Assembly (NCBI RefSeq): GCF_013033355.1
Contig: NZ_WQDY01000014.1
Span: 1-64,000 of the forward strand
From: Ruegeria lacuscaerulensis
Lineage (GTDB): Bacteria > Pseudomonadota > Alphaproteobacteria > Rhodobacterales > Rhodobacteraceae
Length of the DNA stretch: 64,000 nucleotides
Direction: 5' to 3'
The notes under the pieces are model-generated. The model was given only the letters and a program-made list of their open reading frames with translations, had not been told where the DNA came from and ran no database searches. This document shows positions 17,774-26,046 of this stretch, in pieces (position 1 is the first letter of the stretch; each line of letters starts with the position of its first letter). The position numbers and the translations under genes are program-made.

Positions 17774-19354
17774 ATGAGCAAGCAGATGACGGCACGCGAA
17801 GCGGCAAATCTTGTACCCGATGGTGCGACGGTCGCGGTGAATTCTTCAAGTGGTTTGTGTTGTCCGGATGCAGTTCTGAAAGGCCTTGGCGAGCGCTTTG
17901 ATGAAGAGGGTGCGCCAACAAATCTGACGACCATTCATCCCATAGCTGCAGGTGACTTTTTTGGCACGAAGGGGGTAGATCATATTGCCAAACCGGGTCT
18001 GCTAAGTCGGATAATTGGCGGGTCTTACCCATCGGGGCCGAGCAATGCGGAACCGCCGCTTGTCTGGCAGATGATCACGGGCGAACAGGTGCGCGCGTAT
18101 AACGTACCGTCGGGTATTATCTTTGATATGCTGCGCGAGGCTGCCGCCAAACGTCCGGGTGTCCTGACCAAAGTTGGTATGGAAACCTTTGTCGACCCCG
18201 AGATCGAAGGCTGCGCAATGAATGCCGCTGCCCGTGCCGAGCCCATCGTGAAACGGATGGAGTTCGAAGGTGAAGACTGGCTGTATTTCAAATCAATGGC
18301 GCCGAATGTGGCGATTATTCGGGCAACCACAGCCGATGAAAAAGGCAACCTGAGTTTCGAACACGAGGGGGCCTATCTGGGCGCGATGGAGATGGCCTTG
18401 GCGGCGCGCAACAACGGTGGCGTGGTGATTGCTCAGGCCAAACGCATCGCGGCGGCAGGAAGTATCCGACCACATGACGTGCACGTACCCGGTATTTTGA
18501 TCGACGCGATTGTCGAAGCGCCCGACCAGTTACAGACCACGGCTACGGAATATGACCCGGCAATTTCGGGCGAATTGACCCGCCCGATCGAAAGCTTTCG
18601 AACGGCCGACTTCAACGTCGGGAAAGTCATAGCGCGCCGTGTGGCGAAAGAGTTGAAGGATGGTTGGGCTGTAAATATCGGGTTCGGAATCTCGGCCAAC
18701 GTTCCGCGTATTCTGGTCGAAGAGGGTTTGCATGGCTCGGTCACGTGGATGATCGAGCAAGGCGCGGTTGGCGGGGTTCCATTGTTGGATTTCAAATTTG
18801 GCTGTTCCGCCAATGCCGAGGCCTTCGTGCCGTCGCCACATCAGTTCTGTTATTTCCAGGCGGGCGGGTTTGATGCCTCGCTGCTGTCTTTCCTCGAGGT
18901 TGACAAACACGGCTCGGTCAACGTCTCGCGTCTGTCAGCCATTCCGCACCGGACTGCCGGAGCAGGAGGGTTCGTGGATATCACAGCGAGGGCGCGCAAG
19001 ATCGTTTTTTCTGGCAACTTCAACGCAGGAGCCAAGATGACCATTGAGGATGGTCAGCTGAAAATTCTGAAAGAGGGGAAAGTGGCCAAGTTTGTTGATG
19101 AGGTCGATCAAATCTCATTTTCAGGTAAGCGGGCACAGATGCAGGGGCAGGACGTGACATACGTGACCGAGCGCTGCGTGATCAAGCTGACCGAAAAGGG
19201 CCTTATGGTGACCGAGATCGCGCCCGGGCTGGACCTGCAACGCGATATTCTGGATCAGGCGGCGACACCCTTGTTAGTTTCAGATGACCTTGTCCGGATG
19301 GACGCGGCCCTGTTTGACCCGGCCCTGATGGAGCTGCAACTCGCGGCGGGCTAA
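17774..19354 (+). CDS. Family I CoA-transferase, fused subunits (acetate/propionate CoA-transferase type)
   Basis: A 526-residue protein carrying both the alpha-like and beta-like halves of family I CoA-transferases, as in YdiF and propionate CoA-transferase. The catalytic glutamate is expected at Glu328 in IEQGAVGG. The loop GFGISANVPRIL precedes it. It moves CoA from acetyl-CoA or another donor to a carboxylic acid without ATP. Here it probably activates the acid made by the alcohol and aldehyde dehydrogenases. AGGATCG precedes the ATG and operator site 3 lies directly upstream. The stop overlaps the next start (ATGG at 19354). Confidence 0.88.
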   Translation: MSKQMTAREAANLVPDGATVAVNSSSGLCCPDAVLKGLGERFDEEGAPTNLTTIHPIAAGDFFGTKGVDHIAKPGLLSRIIGGSYPSGPSNAEPPLVWQMITGEQVRAYNVPSGIIFDMLREAAAKRPGVLTKVGMETFVDPEIEGCAMNAAARAEPIVKRMEFEGEDWLYFKSMAPNVAIIRATTADEKGNLSFEHEGAYLGAMEMALAARNNGGVVIAQAKRIAAAGSIRPHDVHVPGILIDAIVEAPDQLQTTATEYDPAISGELTRPIESFRTADFNVGKVIARRVAKELKDGWAVNIGFGISANVPRILVEEGLHGSVTWMIEQGAVGGVPLLDFKFGCSANAEAFVPSPHQFCYFQAGGFDASLLSFLEVDKHGSVNVSRLSAIPHRTAGAGGFVDITARARKIVFSGNFNAGAKMTIEDGQLKILKEGKVAKFVDEVDQISFSGKRAQMQGQDVTYVTERCVIKLTEKGLMVTEIAPGLDLQRDILDQAATPLLVSDDLVRMDAALFDPALMELQLAAG

Positions 19355-20118
19355 TGGAGCATTTCCTTCTGGATATACGGGACGGCATCGCGCGGTTGAC
19401 CCTGAACCGCCCCGAGCGCCTGAACGCCATGGATGAGGCGATGATGGATGCGCTCATGGCGCTGTGCCGTCAGATCGAACACACCCAGGACGCGTATGTT
19501 GTGATCCTGACCGGTGCGGGAAAGGCGTTTTGCGCAGGGGGCGATATCGACGCGTGGTCCAGCCAATCGGCAGACGCATTCGGCCGCCATTGGCTCCGCG
19601 ATGGGCATCAGGCACTGGATGCCCTGACGCGGCTGCGACAGCCTGTGATTGCGGTGTTGAACGGGCATGTTTTGGGCGGTGGTCTGGAACTTGCGGCGTG
19701 CGCCGATTACCGCATTGCCGAGGATCACATTCGGATCGGACAGCCCGAGCCGGGGCTGGGGATCATTCCCGGCTGGTCCGGCACTCAGCGCGCGGTCCGG
19801 CGGTTCGGTGCCCAGCTTGTCCGGCGCATGGCGCTGTTCGGCGAGCAGTTCTCGGCCCATGATGCGTTGACTGCGGGGATTGTGGATCAGGTCGTCGAAA
19901 AAGGGCAGGGCCTTTCCGCTGCGGATGAGCTGGCCAACCGGATGCGCCATCGTGGGCCGGTGGCGACAGAGCTTGTCAAAATGCTGATCAACGCCGCTGA
20001 GGGCGAGGAACGTGAGCGTGTTTTCGAAGCGCTGGCAGGTCGGATCGCCGCCGTCCAACCCGAGTTGAAAACCGGTTTGGCCGCGTTCAAGGATCGCAAA
20101 AAACCTGATTTCTGGTAA
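19354..20118 (+). CDS. Enoyl-CoA hydratase/isomerase-family protein
   Basis: A 254-residue crotonase-fold protein. The oxyanion-hole segments are GKAFCAGGDID and VLNGHVLGGGLELAACADY. A catalytic-type glutamate lies in QPEPGLGIIPGWSGTQR. It would hydrate an enoyl-CoA, or carry out a related isomerase or lyase step. It begins at the last base of the CoA-transferase stop region, so the two are tightly coupled. A MaoC hydratase also occurs in the island, so this one may act at a different step. Confidence 0.88.
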   Translation: MEHFLLDIRDGIARLTLNRPERLNAMDEAMMDALMALCRQIEHTQDAYVVILTGAGKAFCAGGDIDAWSSQSADAFGRHWLRDGHQALDALTRLRQPVIAVLNGHVLGGGLELAACADYRIAEDHIRIGQPEPGLGIIPGWSGTQRAVRRFGAQLVRRMALFGEQFSAHDALTAGIVDQVVEKGQGLSAADELANRMRHRGPVATELVKMLINAAEGEERERVFEALAGRIAAVQPELKTGLAAFKDRKKPDFW

Positions 20119-20142
20119 GCATCAAATCATGAGGGCCTAAAT

Positions 20143-20454
20143 ATGATACGTCACCTTGTTCACCTGCGCTTTAAGGACGACGTGTCCGACGAAGAAAAGG
20201 CCACGCTCTATCGGGATCTGGCCGGCCTGTCGGGTCATATCGAGGGCATTCTGGATTTCCAAAGCCGAAGCAATGTGTCGGTCGAGACCGATCTGGTGCG
20301 GGGCTTCAATGACATGTTCTGGTTTGACTTCCGCGATGAGTCCGTGCGCGATGTTTATTTGGTCGACCCTGCGCATCAGAAGGTCGGAGGCCGGATCGTG
20401 GCCAAAACGGTCAATGGCCCGGACGGTGTATTCGTGTGTGATATCGAGGTGTAG
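20143..20454 (+). CDS. Dabb-domain (stress-responsive alpha/beta barrel) protein
   Basis: A 103-residue protein with the ferredoxin-like Dabb pattern: IRHLVHLRFKDD at the start, a central GLSGHIEGILDFQ and a final VDPAHQKVG segment, where the conserved His sits. Dabb proteins are small dimers often found in sugar and aromatic catabolic loci. Most lack a proven reaction, though related folds act as cyclases or isomerases. It is third in the CoA-transferase operon. A role in isomerising or binding an intermediate is inference. Confidence 0.75.
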   Translation: MIRHLVHLRFKDDVSDEEKATLYRDLAGLSGHIEGILDFQSRSNVSVETDLVRGFNDMFWFDFRDESVRDVYLVDPAHQKVGGRIVAKTVNGPDGVFVCDIEV

Positions 20455-20474
20455 AAGACGCGGCTAAACCAAGG

Positions 20475-21335
20475 TCAGCAACAGGTGCGGTACCGGTCCA
20501 CGATCACGTCCAATACCTCGTTTGGGTCGCGTTTCCACCAGTTGCCGGCCGAGAAGATCTCGACTTCGCACAGCCCTTTGTAGCCTGCTTGTTCTACAGC
20601 GGAGCGTAGGGCCCGAAGATCCGCGACACCGTCGCCCATCATGCCGCGATCCAGCAGGATATCCGTGGTATCGGCCAGCCAGTCACACAGGTGATAGCCC
20701 AGAATGCGCCCGTTCGCGCGTCGCGCCAATGTATCGGCCAGCGTGGTGTCCCACCAGACATGATAAACGTCGACGGCCATGCCCACATTCGGTGCGCCTA
20801 TCGTATCGCAGACATTCAAAGCATCGGCTGCTGTCATCAGGCAAGTGCGGTTGCCCGCGGTGGCGGGGTTCAGCGGCTCGAGCGCCAGGTTTACGCCGCG
20901 GTCGGCCGCATAAGCTGCGGCCCGTGCGACGCGGTCCGCCAGGATTTTCTGGCTGTCCAGAACGCCCTTGGTGCCAGGCTCTGGTCCGCCCGTGACAATG
21001 GTCAGAACATCCGTGCCAAGCCCTGCGGCCTGATCGATAGAGAGGTAAAAATCATCCATGATCTGTTGGTCCGAGGGCAGCGCCAGTGGTCCGATCAGGA
21101 ACGGCGTTCGGCATAGGCCAACAACTTGCAGCCCGGCTGCGCGGACCTTGTCGCCGATCTCGGCCTCACGTCCGCCCAATTCTCGCCGCCAGAAGGTGAT
21201 GCCTCCATACCCTCGCGCGGCACAGGCGTCGATGATCTGCTCGGGTGACCATCCCGCACCAAACCCGTCCAGATTATGGCCCAGTGTCGCGGTATTCAGC
21301 GCGAGTGCAGAATGATCCTGCGAGAAATCGCGCAT
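20475..21335 (-). CDS. Sugar-phosphate isomerase/epimerase-like TIM barrel (AP endonuclease 2 family)
   Basis: A 286-residue protein if read from the ATG at 21335 (MRDFSQDHSALALNTATLG), five bases after the upstream stop. Metal-site elements of the xylose-isomerase-like barrel are visible: NLALEPLNP, MAVDVYHVWWD, and CEVEIFSAGNWW near the C-terminus. Such enzymes isomerise or epimerise keto-sugars, inosose derivatives or 3-keto-sugars. It is the last gene of the minus-strand operon that starts with the acyl-CoA dehydrogenase. Confidence 0.8.
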   Translation of the reverse strand: MRDFSQDHSALALNTATLGHNLDGFGAGWSPEQIIDACAARGYGGITFWRRELGGREAEIGDKVRAAGLQVVGLCRTPFLIGPLALPSDQQIMDDFYLSIDQAAGLGTDVLTIVTGGPEPGTKGVLDSQKILADRVARAAAYAADRGVNLALEPLNPATAGNRTCLMTAADALNVCDTIGAPNVGMAVDVYHVWWDTTLADTLARRANGRILGYHLCDWLADTTDILLDRGMMGDGVADLRALRSAVEQAGYKGLCEVEIFSAGNWWKRDPNEVLDVIVDRYRTCC

Positions 21336-21340
21336 CCGGA

Positions 21341-22489
21341 TCAGACCCCGTAGAGTTTCAGCATGTGGCGCATCCGTTCGACCGCCAGATCGGGATCGCG
21401 CAGCAAACCGCATTCGTCAGCCATTTTAAAGCAGTCAGTAAAATAGGGCAGAGACCGCGTTGCCTGCGCCCCATTCAGCATGATGAAGTGATCCTGAAAC
21501 CCGTTCAGCCAGGCCAGGAATACTACGCCCGTTTTATAATATTGTGTGGGTGCCCGAAAGATATGGCGCGCGAGCGGCACAGTGGGGTCCAGCGTGGCGC
21601 GAAAGGTTGACGCATCACCTTCGCTCAGTTTGCTGACCGCATAGGCAGCCGCTGGGGCAAGTGGATCGAAGATTCCAAGCAAGGCATGAGAATACCCTTG
21701 ATCATCACCTTCGATCAGTTCGGGGTAATTGAAATCGTCGCCGGTATACATTCGAACGCCAGCGGGAAGGCGGCGACGCATGATGACCTCTTTTTCAGCG
21801 TCTAGCAGCGAGATTTTGATCCCGTCCACCTTGTCTGCATTTGCGCTGATAACGGTCAAAGCAGTGTTCATCGCATCTTCAAACGCGTCGGAACCCCAGT
21901 ACCCGGTCAGTTGTGGATCAAACATCTCTCCCAACCAGTGCAGGATGACCGGTTGGTCACAGGCGGCCAGAACATCGCTGTAGACCGAGATATAGTCCTC
22001 TGGACCCCTAGCAACCCTGGCCAGCGCACGCGAGGCCATCAGGATAATGCGACCGCCGATCTTTTGGATGGCTTCGACCTGCTGCAGGTAGGCGCGGCGC
22101 ACGTCGTCCAACGTCTTGGCATCTGCAGGATCAAGGTGGTCGGTGCCACACCCATTCCCGACCAGGGCATCCGGCAGTTCCTCTTTGGTGCGCCGGATCA
22201 GTTCCAATGCGCCTGTCCAGTCCAGACCCATGCCGCGTTGGGCGGTATCCATCGCTTCGGCAATGCCCATCCCCATATCTGCAAGATAGCGTCTGAACTC
22301 CAACGTCTTTTCCCAGTCCACATGGGCTGGACCCGTGGGGTCGTGGTCGCCGAACGGGTCTGCGACCACATGCGCCGCAGAATACAGCACCCGTGCGGAA
22401 TTCGGCGTCAGTTTCGAGGGCGCAACCGGTGTGCCTGTCAGGTGATAGTCCTGCAAAGCGCCGGTTGTATCGGGAAGCTGAATTTTCAT
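21341..22489 (-). CDS. DUF993 family protein (dihydrodipicolinate-synthase-like barrel)
   Basis: A 382-residue protein matching the DUF993 family, distantly related to the DHDPS/NAL class-I aldolase barrel. Distinctive segments are RVLYSAAHVVADPFG near the N-terminus, ALVGNGCGTDHLDP, and GIKISLLDAEKE, where a lysine (KISL) sits at a position reminiscent of the Schiff-base lysine. No member has a reaction I can cite with confidence. A retro-aldol or lyase step on a keto acid would fit the island. It is followed closely by the isomerase gene. Confidence 0.75.
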   Translation of the reverse strand: MKIQLPDTTGALQDYHLTGTPVAPSKLTPNSARVLYSAAHVVADPFGDHDPTGPAHVDWEKTLEFRRYLADMGMGIAEAMDTAQRGMGLDWTGALELIRRTKEELPDALVGNGCGTDHLDPADAKTLDDVRRAYLQQVEAIQKIGGRIILMASRALARVARGPEDYISVYSDVLAACDQPVILHWLGEMFDPQLTGYWGSDAFEDAMNTALTVISANADKVDGIKISLLDAEKEVIMRRRLPAGVRMYTGDDFNYPELIEGDDQGYSHALLGIFDPLAPAAAYAVSKLSEGDASTFRATLDPTVPLARHIFRAPTQYYKTGVVFLAWLNGFQDHFIMLNGAQATRSLPYFTDCFKMADECGLLRDPDLAVERMRHMLKLYGV

Positions 22490-22498
22490 CGAAACACC

Positions 22499-23269
22499 TT
22501 AGAACCGAGGGACCAGCATACCGGCATCCGCCGAGATCGCTTGTCCGGTTGTGTAGGGAAGCTTGCCGCTGGCCAACGAGGCTATGATGCGCCCCATATC
22601 TTCGGGCTGGCCGACGCGGGGAAACAGGGTCAGGCCATCTTTGGCGCGCTGATCATACATCTCGATCACCGGTGCGGTCATGTCGGTCGAGATCAGTCCG
22701 GGCTGCACGTCATAGACCGCGATATTCTCTTGGCCCAACCGCACTGCAAAGGTTTTCGAGATCATCGCAGCGGCTGCTTTCGAGGCGCAGTATTCCGCAC
22801 GCGGGGCCGCCACCGCCACAGCGTTGGATGAGGTGACATTAACGATGCTGTGGAACGCGTCGGCGTCACGCGTACGGCTTAGCAGCCGCTTGGCGAAGGC
22901 TTGCGACAGAAAGAACATCGCTTTGGTATTCACAGCCATGCAGCGATCATAGCTTTCTTCGGTCACTTCAAGAAGATCACCGCGTTGCATAACGCCAACG
23001 CCTGCATTGTTCACCAAGGTCGTAAGCGGGCCGATTTCTGCCTCGATTTCCGCCAGCTTGCTATCGTGCAAGGCGATATCGGACACGTCGAAAGGTGCCG
23101 TAACGACCGGTACGCCCATGGCGCGAATGGTTTCGGCGGCAGCTGCAAGTTCGTCATCCGCCACGGGGCCGTTCAGGGCGATCGAGAACCCCTCCTGCGC
23201 CAGTGCAACCGCAGCGGCCAAACCGATCCCACGGGACGACCCGGTCACAAGTGCGGCCTGAGGTGTCAT
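22499..23269 (-). CDS. Short-chain dehydrogenase/reductase (SDR)
   Basis: A 256-residue classical SDR read from the ATG at 23269, which overlaps the acyl-CoA dehydrogenase stop (ATGA). The cofactor motif TGSSRGIG starts at residue 9. NNAG, a Ser region (NVTSSNAV) and the active-site YCASK follow, with GQAISADAGM near the C-terminus. It would oxidise a hydroxyl to a ketone, for example the 3-hydroxyacyl-CoA made by the hydratases, or reduce a keto sugar. The longer frame upstream of the ATG lies inside the neighbour gene and is not family-like. Confidence 0.88.
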   Translation of the reverse strand: MTPQAALVTGSSRGIGLAAAVALAQEGFSIALNGPVADDELAAAAETIRAMGVPVVTAPFDVSDIALHDSKLAEIEAEIGPLTTLVNNAGVGVMQRGDLLEVTEESYDRCMAVNTKAMFFLSQAFAKRLLSRTRDADAFHSIVNVTSSNAVAVAAPRAEYCASKAAAAMISKTFAVRLGQENIAVYDVQPGLISTDMTAPVIEMYDQRAKDGLTLFPRVGQPEDMGRIIASLASGKLPYTTGQAISADAGMLVPRF

Positions 23270-24411
23270 GCTGCGGCCCCTTTCGCCAATAGCTCTCGTG
23301 CGATGATCATACGCTGAATTTGATTTGTGCCTTCGTAAATCTGCGTGATCTTGGCGTCCCGGTAAAGGCGCTCGACTTCGAACCCCCGGATATAACCTGA
23401 TCCGCCAAACACCTGCACCGCGTCCGACGATCGTTGCACAGCCATATCTCCAGCAAAACACTTGGCCATCGAGCACGCCTTGGTCGCATCCAGCCCAGCG
23501 TCGATCTTGTAAGCAGCTGAATGTACCAGCAGCCGGGCCGCTTCGACATCTTTGGCAATATCGGCCAACAGCCATTGAACGCCTTGGAAATCCGCAATTT
23601 GCTTGCCGAATTGCTTGCGTTGTTGGGCATAATCGGTGGCGGCCTCCAAGCCGGCCTGACCAATCCCAACGGCCAACGCAGCTATGCCGACGCGACCCTT
23701 GTCCAGCACGCTCATCATCATGTGGAACCCGCGCCCCTCAATGCCCAGCAATGCGTCGGCGGGTAGCCGGACATCGTCGAAGGACAGAGGGCCTACCTGA
23801 CTGGCGCGCTGGCCCATCTTGATCTCTTTCGGCCCGCGCGTCACACCCGCTGCGTGAAGGTCGACGACAAAGATCGACATGCCGCGATGACCGGCTTCGG
23901 GATCCGTTCTTGCAAGGACAAAGCCCAGATCAGCCACGGGCGCGTTGTGAATCCAGATTTTACCGCCATTCAGAACCCAGCTGTCCCCATCGCGCACGGC
24001 GGTTGTTCGGATGCCTGACACATCCGTGCCAGCCTCGGGTTCCGTGATACAGTAAGCGGGGCGCAATTTGGCAGCCAGCAGGTCAGCCAACCACTTACCT
24101 TGTTGGTCCGCGGTGCCGTGGCGCACCAGCAAGGTGGTGACCAGCTCCAGCAATCCACACTGATCCGCAATGGACGCATAGCCGCGCGAAAGCTCTTCCA
24201 TCACCAGTGCGTAGGTGATCGTGTCAAAGCCGGGTCCGCCCATTTCTTCTGGAACGCAGATTCCAAACAGACCCAGCTCGGCCATTTGGTCGTAGATTTC
24301 GGCTGGAAAGCGGGAATCCCGATCCAGGTCTTCGGCCAGTGGTCGGATCACATTGTCGGCGAACTGGCGGGTCATGTCCCGAACCTGAATGTGGGTTTCC
24401 GTGAGAAACAT
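23266..24411 (-). CDS. Acyl-CoA dehydrogenase
   Basis: A 381-residue FAD enzyme with all family marks. These are YCITEPEAGTDVS (substrate/FAD region), WVLNGGKIWIHNA, RKQFGKQIADFQGVQWLLAD and QVFGGSGYIRGFEVERLYRD. The catalytic glutamate is Glu360 in IYEGTNQIQR. It introduces a double bond into a short or branched acyl-CoA, passing electrons to ETF. It heads the minus-strand operon and its promoter carries operator site 4. With the CoA-transferase, hydratases and SDR it gives the island a complete beta-oxidation-like set, apart from a thiolase. Confidence 0.92.
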   Translation of the reverse strand: MFLTETHIQVRDMTRQFADNVIRPLAEDLDRDSRFPAEIYDQMAELGLFGICVPEEMGGPGFDTITYALVMEELSRGYASIADQCGLLELVTTLLVRHGTADQQGKWLADLLAAKLRPAYCITEPEAGTDVSGIRTTAVRDGDSWVLNGGKIWIHNAPVADLGFVLARTDPEAGHRGMSIFVVDLHAAGVTRGPKEIKMGQRASQVGPLSFDDVRLPADALLGIEGRGFHMMMSVLDKGRVGIAALAVGIGQAGLEAATDYAQQRKQFGKQIADFQGVQWLLADIAKDVEAARLLVHSAAYKIDAGLDATKACSMAKCFAGDMAVQRSSDAVQVFGGSGYIRGFEVERLYRDAKITQIYEGTNQIQRMIIARELLAKGAAA

Positions 24412-24425
24412 AGTTGCGTCCCATA

Positions 24426-24472
24426 ATGTAACTAATCAGTTACTAATATGCGTTGCACCCCTGCTGCGTCAA
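24426..24472 (-). promoter_or_regulatory. Promoter and TetR-type operator (site 4) of the acyl-CoA dehydrogenase operon
   Basis: On the minus strand, TTGACG (24472-24467) and TATTAG (24448-24443) are spaced by 18 bases and form a plausible sigma-70 promoter. The operator ATGTAACT-AATC-AGTTACTA (24426-24445) overlaps the -10 and the start region. Confidence 0.65.
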
Positions 24473-24501
24473 GTGGGTTGATCGCGTCAGTCGATTGCGA
24501 T

Positions 24502-24521
24502 AAATAACCAAACAGTTACTT
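24502..24521. promoter_or_regulatory. TetR-type operator (site 5) of the plus-strand aldo/keto reductase operon
   Basis: AAATAACC-AAAC-AGTTACTT has a perfect right half-site and TAAC in the left half. It lies 48 bases upstream of the aldo/keto reductase ATG and 56 bases from site 4, so the two divergent operons are both marked. The spacing and half-site length match the other copies. Confidence 0.65.
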
Positions 24522-24569
24522 ATTTGAAGTGCAGTTGGGCGGGCGTAGGCTTGCTTTAGGGAGGCTTGC

Positions 24570-25586
24570 ATGAATCCGAACACAAAAAACAAATTTGGCC
24601 GCGTCGATCTGGAGGTTACCGCATTTGGCTTTGGTACCGCGCCCATCGGGAACATTTTTCGTGAGATCGACGAAGAGACTTCGGATGCGATGATCCAGCA
24701 TTCGTGGGACAAAGGCGTTCGGTATTTCGACACCGCGCCGATGTATGGCCACGGGCTTTCGGAATTGCGAACAGGCCAAAGCCTGCGCTGGAAGAACCGG
24801 GACGATTATGTGTTGTCATCTAAAGTTGGCCGCGTACTGAAACCGGCCAAACGCAGTGATATCAATTTTGAACCGTGGACCAATGCGGCCCCATTCACGA
24901 TGCATTTCGATTATACTTATGACGGTGTTATGCGATCCTTCGAGGACAGCCTGCAGCGCATGGCGCTGGAGCGGATGGATATTTGCTTCATCCACGATAT
25001 CGACGTTTTTACCCGCGGCGACGAACAGCCTGAAGTGTTCAGACAGGCGATGGATGGGGCTTGGAAAGCACTGGAATCTTTGCGTGATCAGGGTGTCGTC
25101 AAAGCCATTGGCGTTGGGGTGAATGAATGGGAGGTCTGCCACGCCGCACTCGAGCAGCGAGACTTTGACTGTTTTCTGTTGGCCGGGCGCTACACGCTGC
25201 TAGAACAGGATGCATTGGATAAGTTCTTGCCTTTGTGTGAAGAACGGGGTGCGGCCGTGGTTGTAGGCGGTGGTTTCAACTCGGGCATTCTGGCAACGGG
25301 CGCCAAAGACGGGGCCAAATATAACTACGCTCCAGCCCCGGCCGAGATTATGGAAAAAGTTCGTAAGGTCGAGGCGGTCTGTGCAGACTACGACGTGCCA
25401 TTGCCCGCCGCTGCATTGCAATTTGTTGTAGCGCACCCGGCAGTTCCCACTTTTATGGCAGGCACTCGGACGGTCGAACAACTGGACCAGAATCTCAACT
25501 GGTTCAGCCACGACATTCCGGCTGCCTTCTGGGCGGATCTGAAAGCCAAAGGGTTGTTGCGCGAGGACGCGCCCGTTCCGCAATGA
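24570..25586 (+). CDS. Aldo/keto reductase of the D-threo-aldose 1-dehydrogenase type
   Basis: A 338-residue AKR. The catalytic tetrad lies in VRYFDTAPMYGHGLSE (Asp, Tyr), LSSKVGRVL (Lys) and CFIHDID (His). The closest described enzymes oxidise L-fucose, D-arabinose or similar aldoses to lactones with NAD(P), and pyridoxal 4-dehydrogenase is related. AGGGAGG stands upstream of the ATG. It leads the operon downstream of operator site 5. An aldose dehydrogenase would make an aldonolactone, a possible entry step if the imported compound is a free sugar. Confidence 0.85.
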   Translation: MNPNTKNKFGRVDLEVTAFGFGTAPIGNIFREIDEETSDAMIQHSWDKGVRYFDTAPMYGHGLSELRTGQSLRWKNRDDYVLSSKVGRVLKPAKRSDINFEPWTNAAPFTMHFDYTYDGVMRSFEDSLQRMALERMDICFIHDIDVFTRGDEQPEVFRQAMDGAWKALESLRDQGVVKAIGVGVNEWEVCHAALEQRDFDCFLLAGRYTLLEQDALDKFLPLCEERGAAVVVGGGFNSGILATGAKDGAKYNYAPAPAEIMEKVRKVEAVCADYDVPLPAAALQFVVAHPAVPTFMAGTRTVEQLDQNLNWFSHDIPAAFWADLKAKGLLREDAPVPQ

Positions 25587-26035
25587 CCAAACGGCTTTCA
25601 GCGGGGCAATACGGGTATAACGACCTAAAGGTCGGCGACGTGATGAAAACCGGTTCTGCGACGATCACGACGGACTTGATATCGTCCTTTGCTGACCTGA
25701 CCGGAGACAAATACGCCTTGCACATCGACGACGACCTGGCGCGCGGGCTGGGGTATAAGGCCCGCGTTGCTCATGGGCTGTTGGTGCTGTCGGTTGTCGA
25801 TGGGCTCAAGTTTCAATCGGATGCGAAGCCGGCAGGTCTGGCGTCGCTTGGGTGGAACTGGCGTTTTGAACAGCCTGTCTTTGCCGGAGATGAGATCAGA
25901 GCCGAGTTGACTGTAACCGCGAAACGCCTGACGTCATCGCAAAGCCGTGGCATCGTCACGTTTCAGTTCAATGTGTTCAATCAACACGATCAAATAGTGC
26001 AATCGGGCACCAATGATCTGATTTTTGACCTGTAG
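25583..26035 (+). CDS. MaoC-family hot-dog (R)-enoyl-CoA hydratase
   Basis: A 150-residue hot-dog protein. The hydratase motif is clear in LTGDKYALHIDDDLA, supplying the Asp and His of the MaoC/R-hydratase active site. GYKARVAHGLLVLS follows, as in the family. It adds water to an enoyl-CoA, giving the (R)-hydroxyacyl-CoA. Its start overlaps the aldo/keto reductase stop (ATGA). A second hydratase of the crotonase type sits at 19354, so the route may hydrate two different intermediates or use opposite stereochemistry. Confidence 0.87.
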   Translation: MTKRLSAGQYGYNDLKVGDVMKTGSATITTDLISSFADLTGDKYALHIDDDLARGLGYKARVAHGLLVLSVVDGLKFQSDAKPAGLASLGWNWRFEQPVFAGDEIRAELTVTAKRLTSSQSRGIVTFQFNVFNQHDQIVQSGTNDLIFDL

Positions 26036-26046
26036 GTGGAGGCGAT

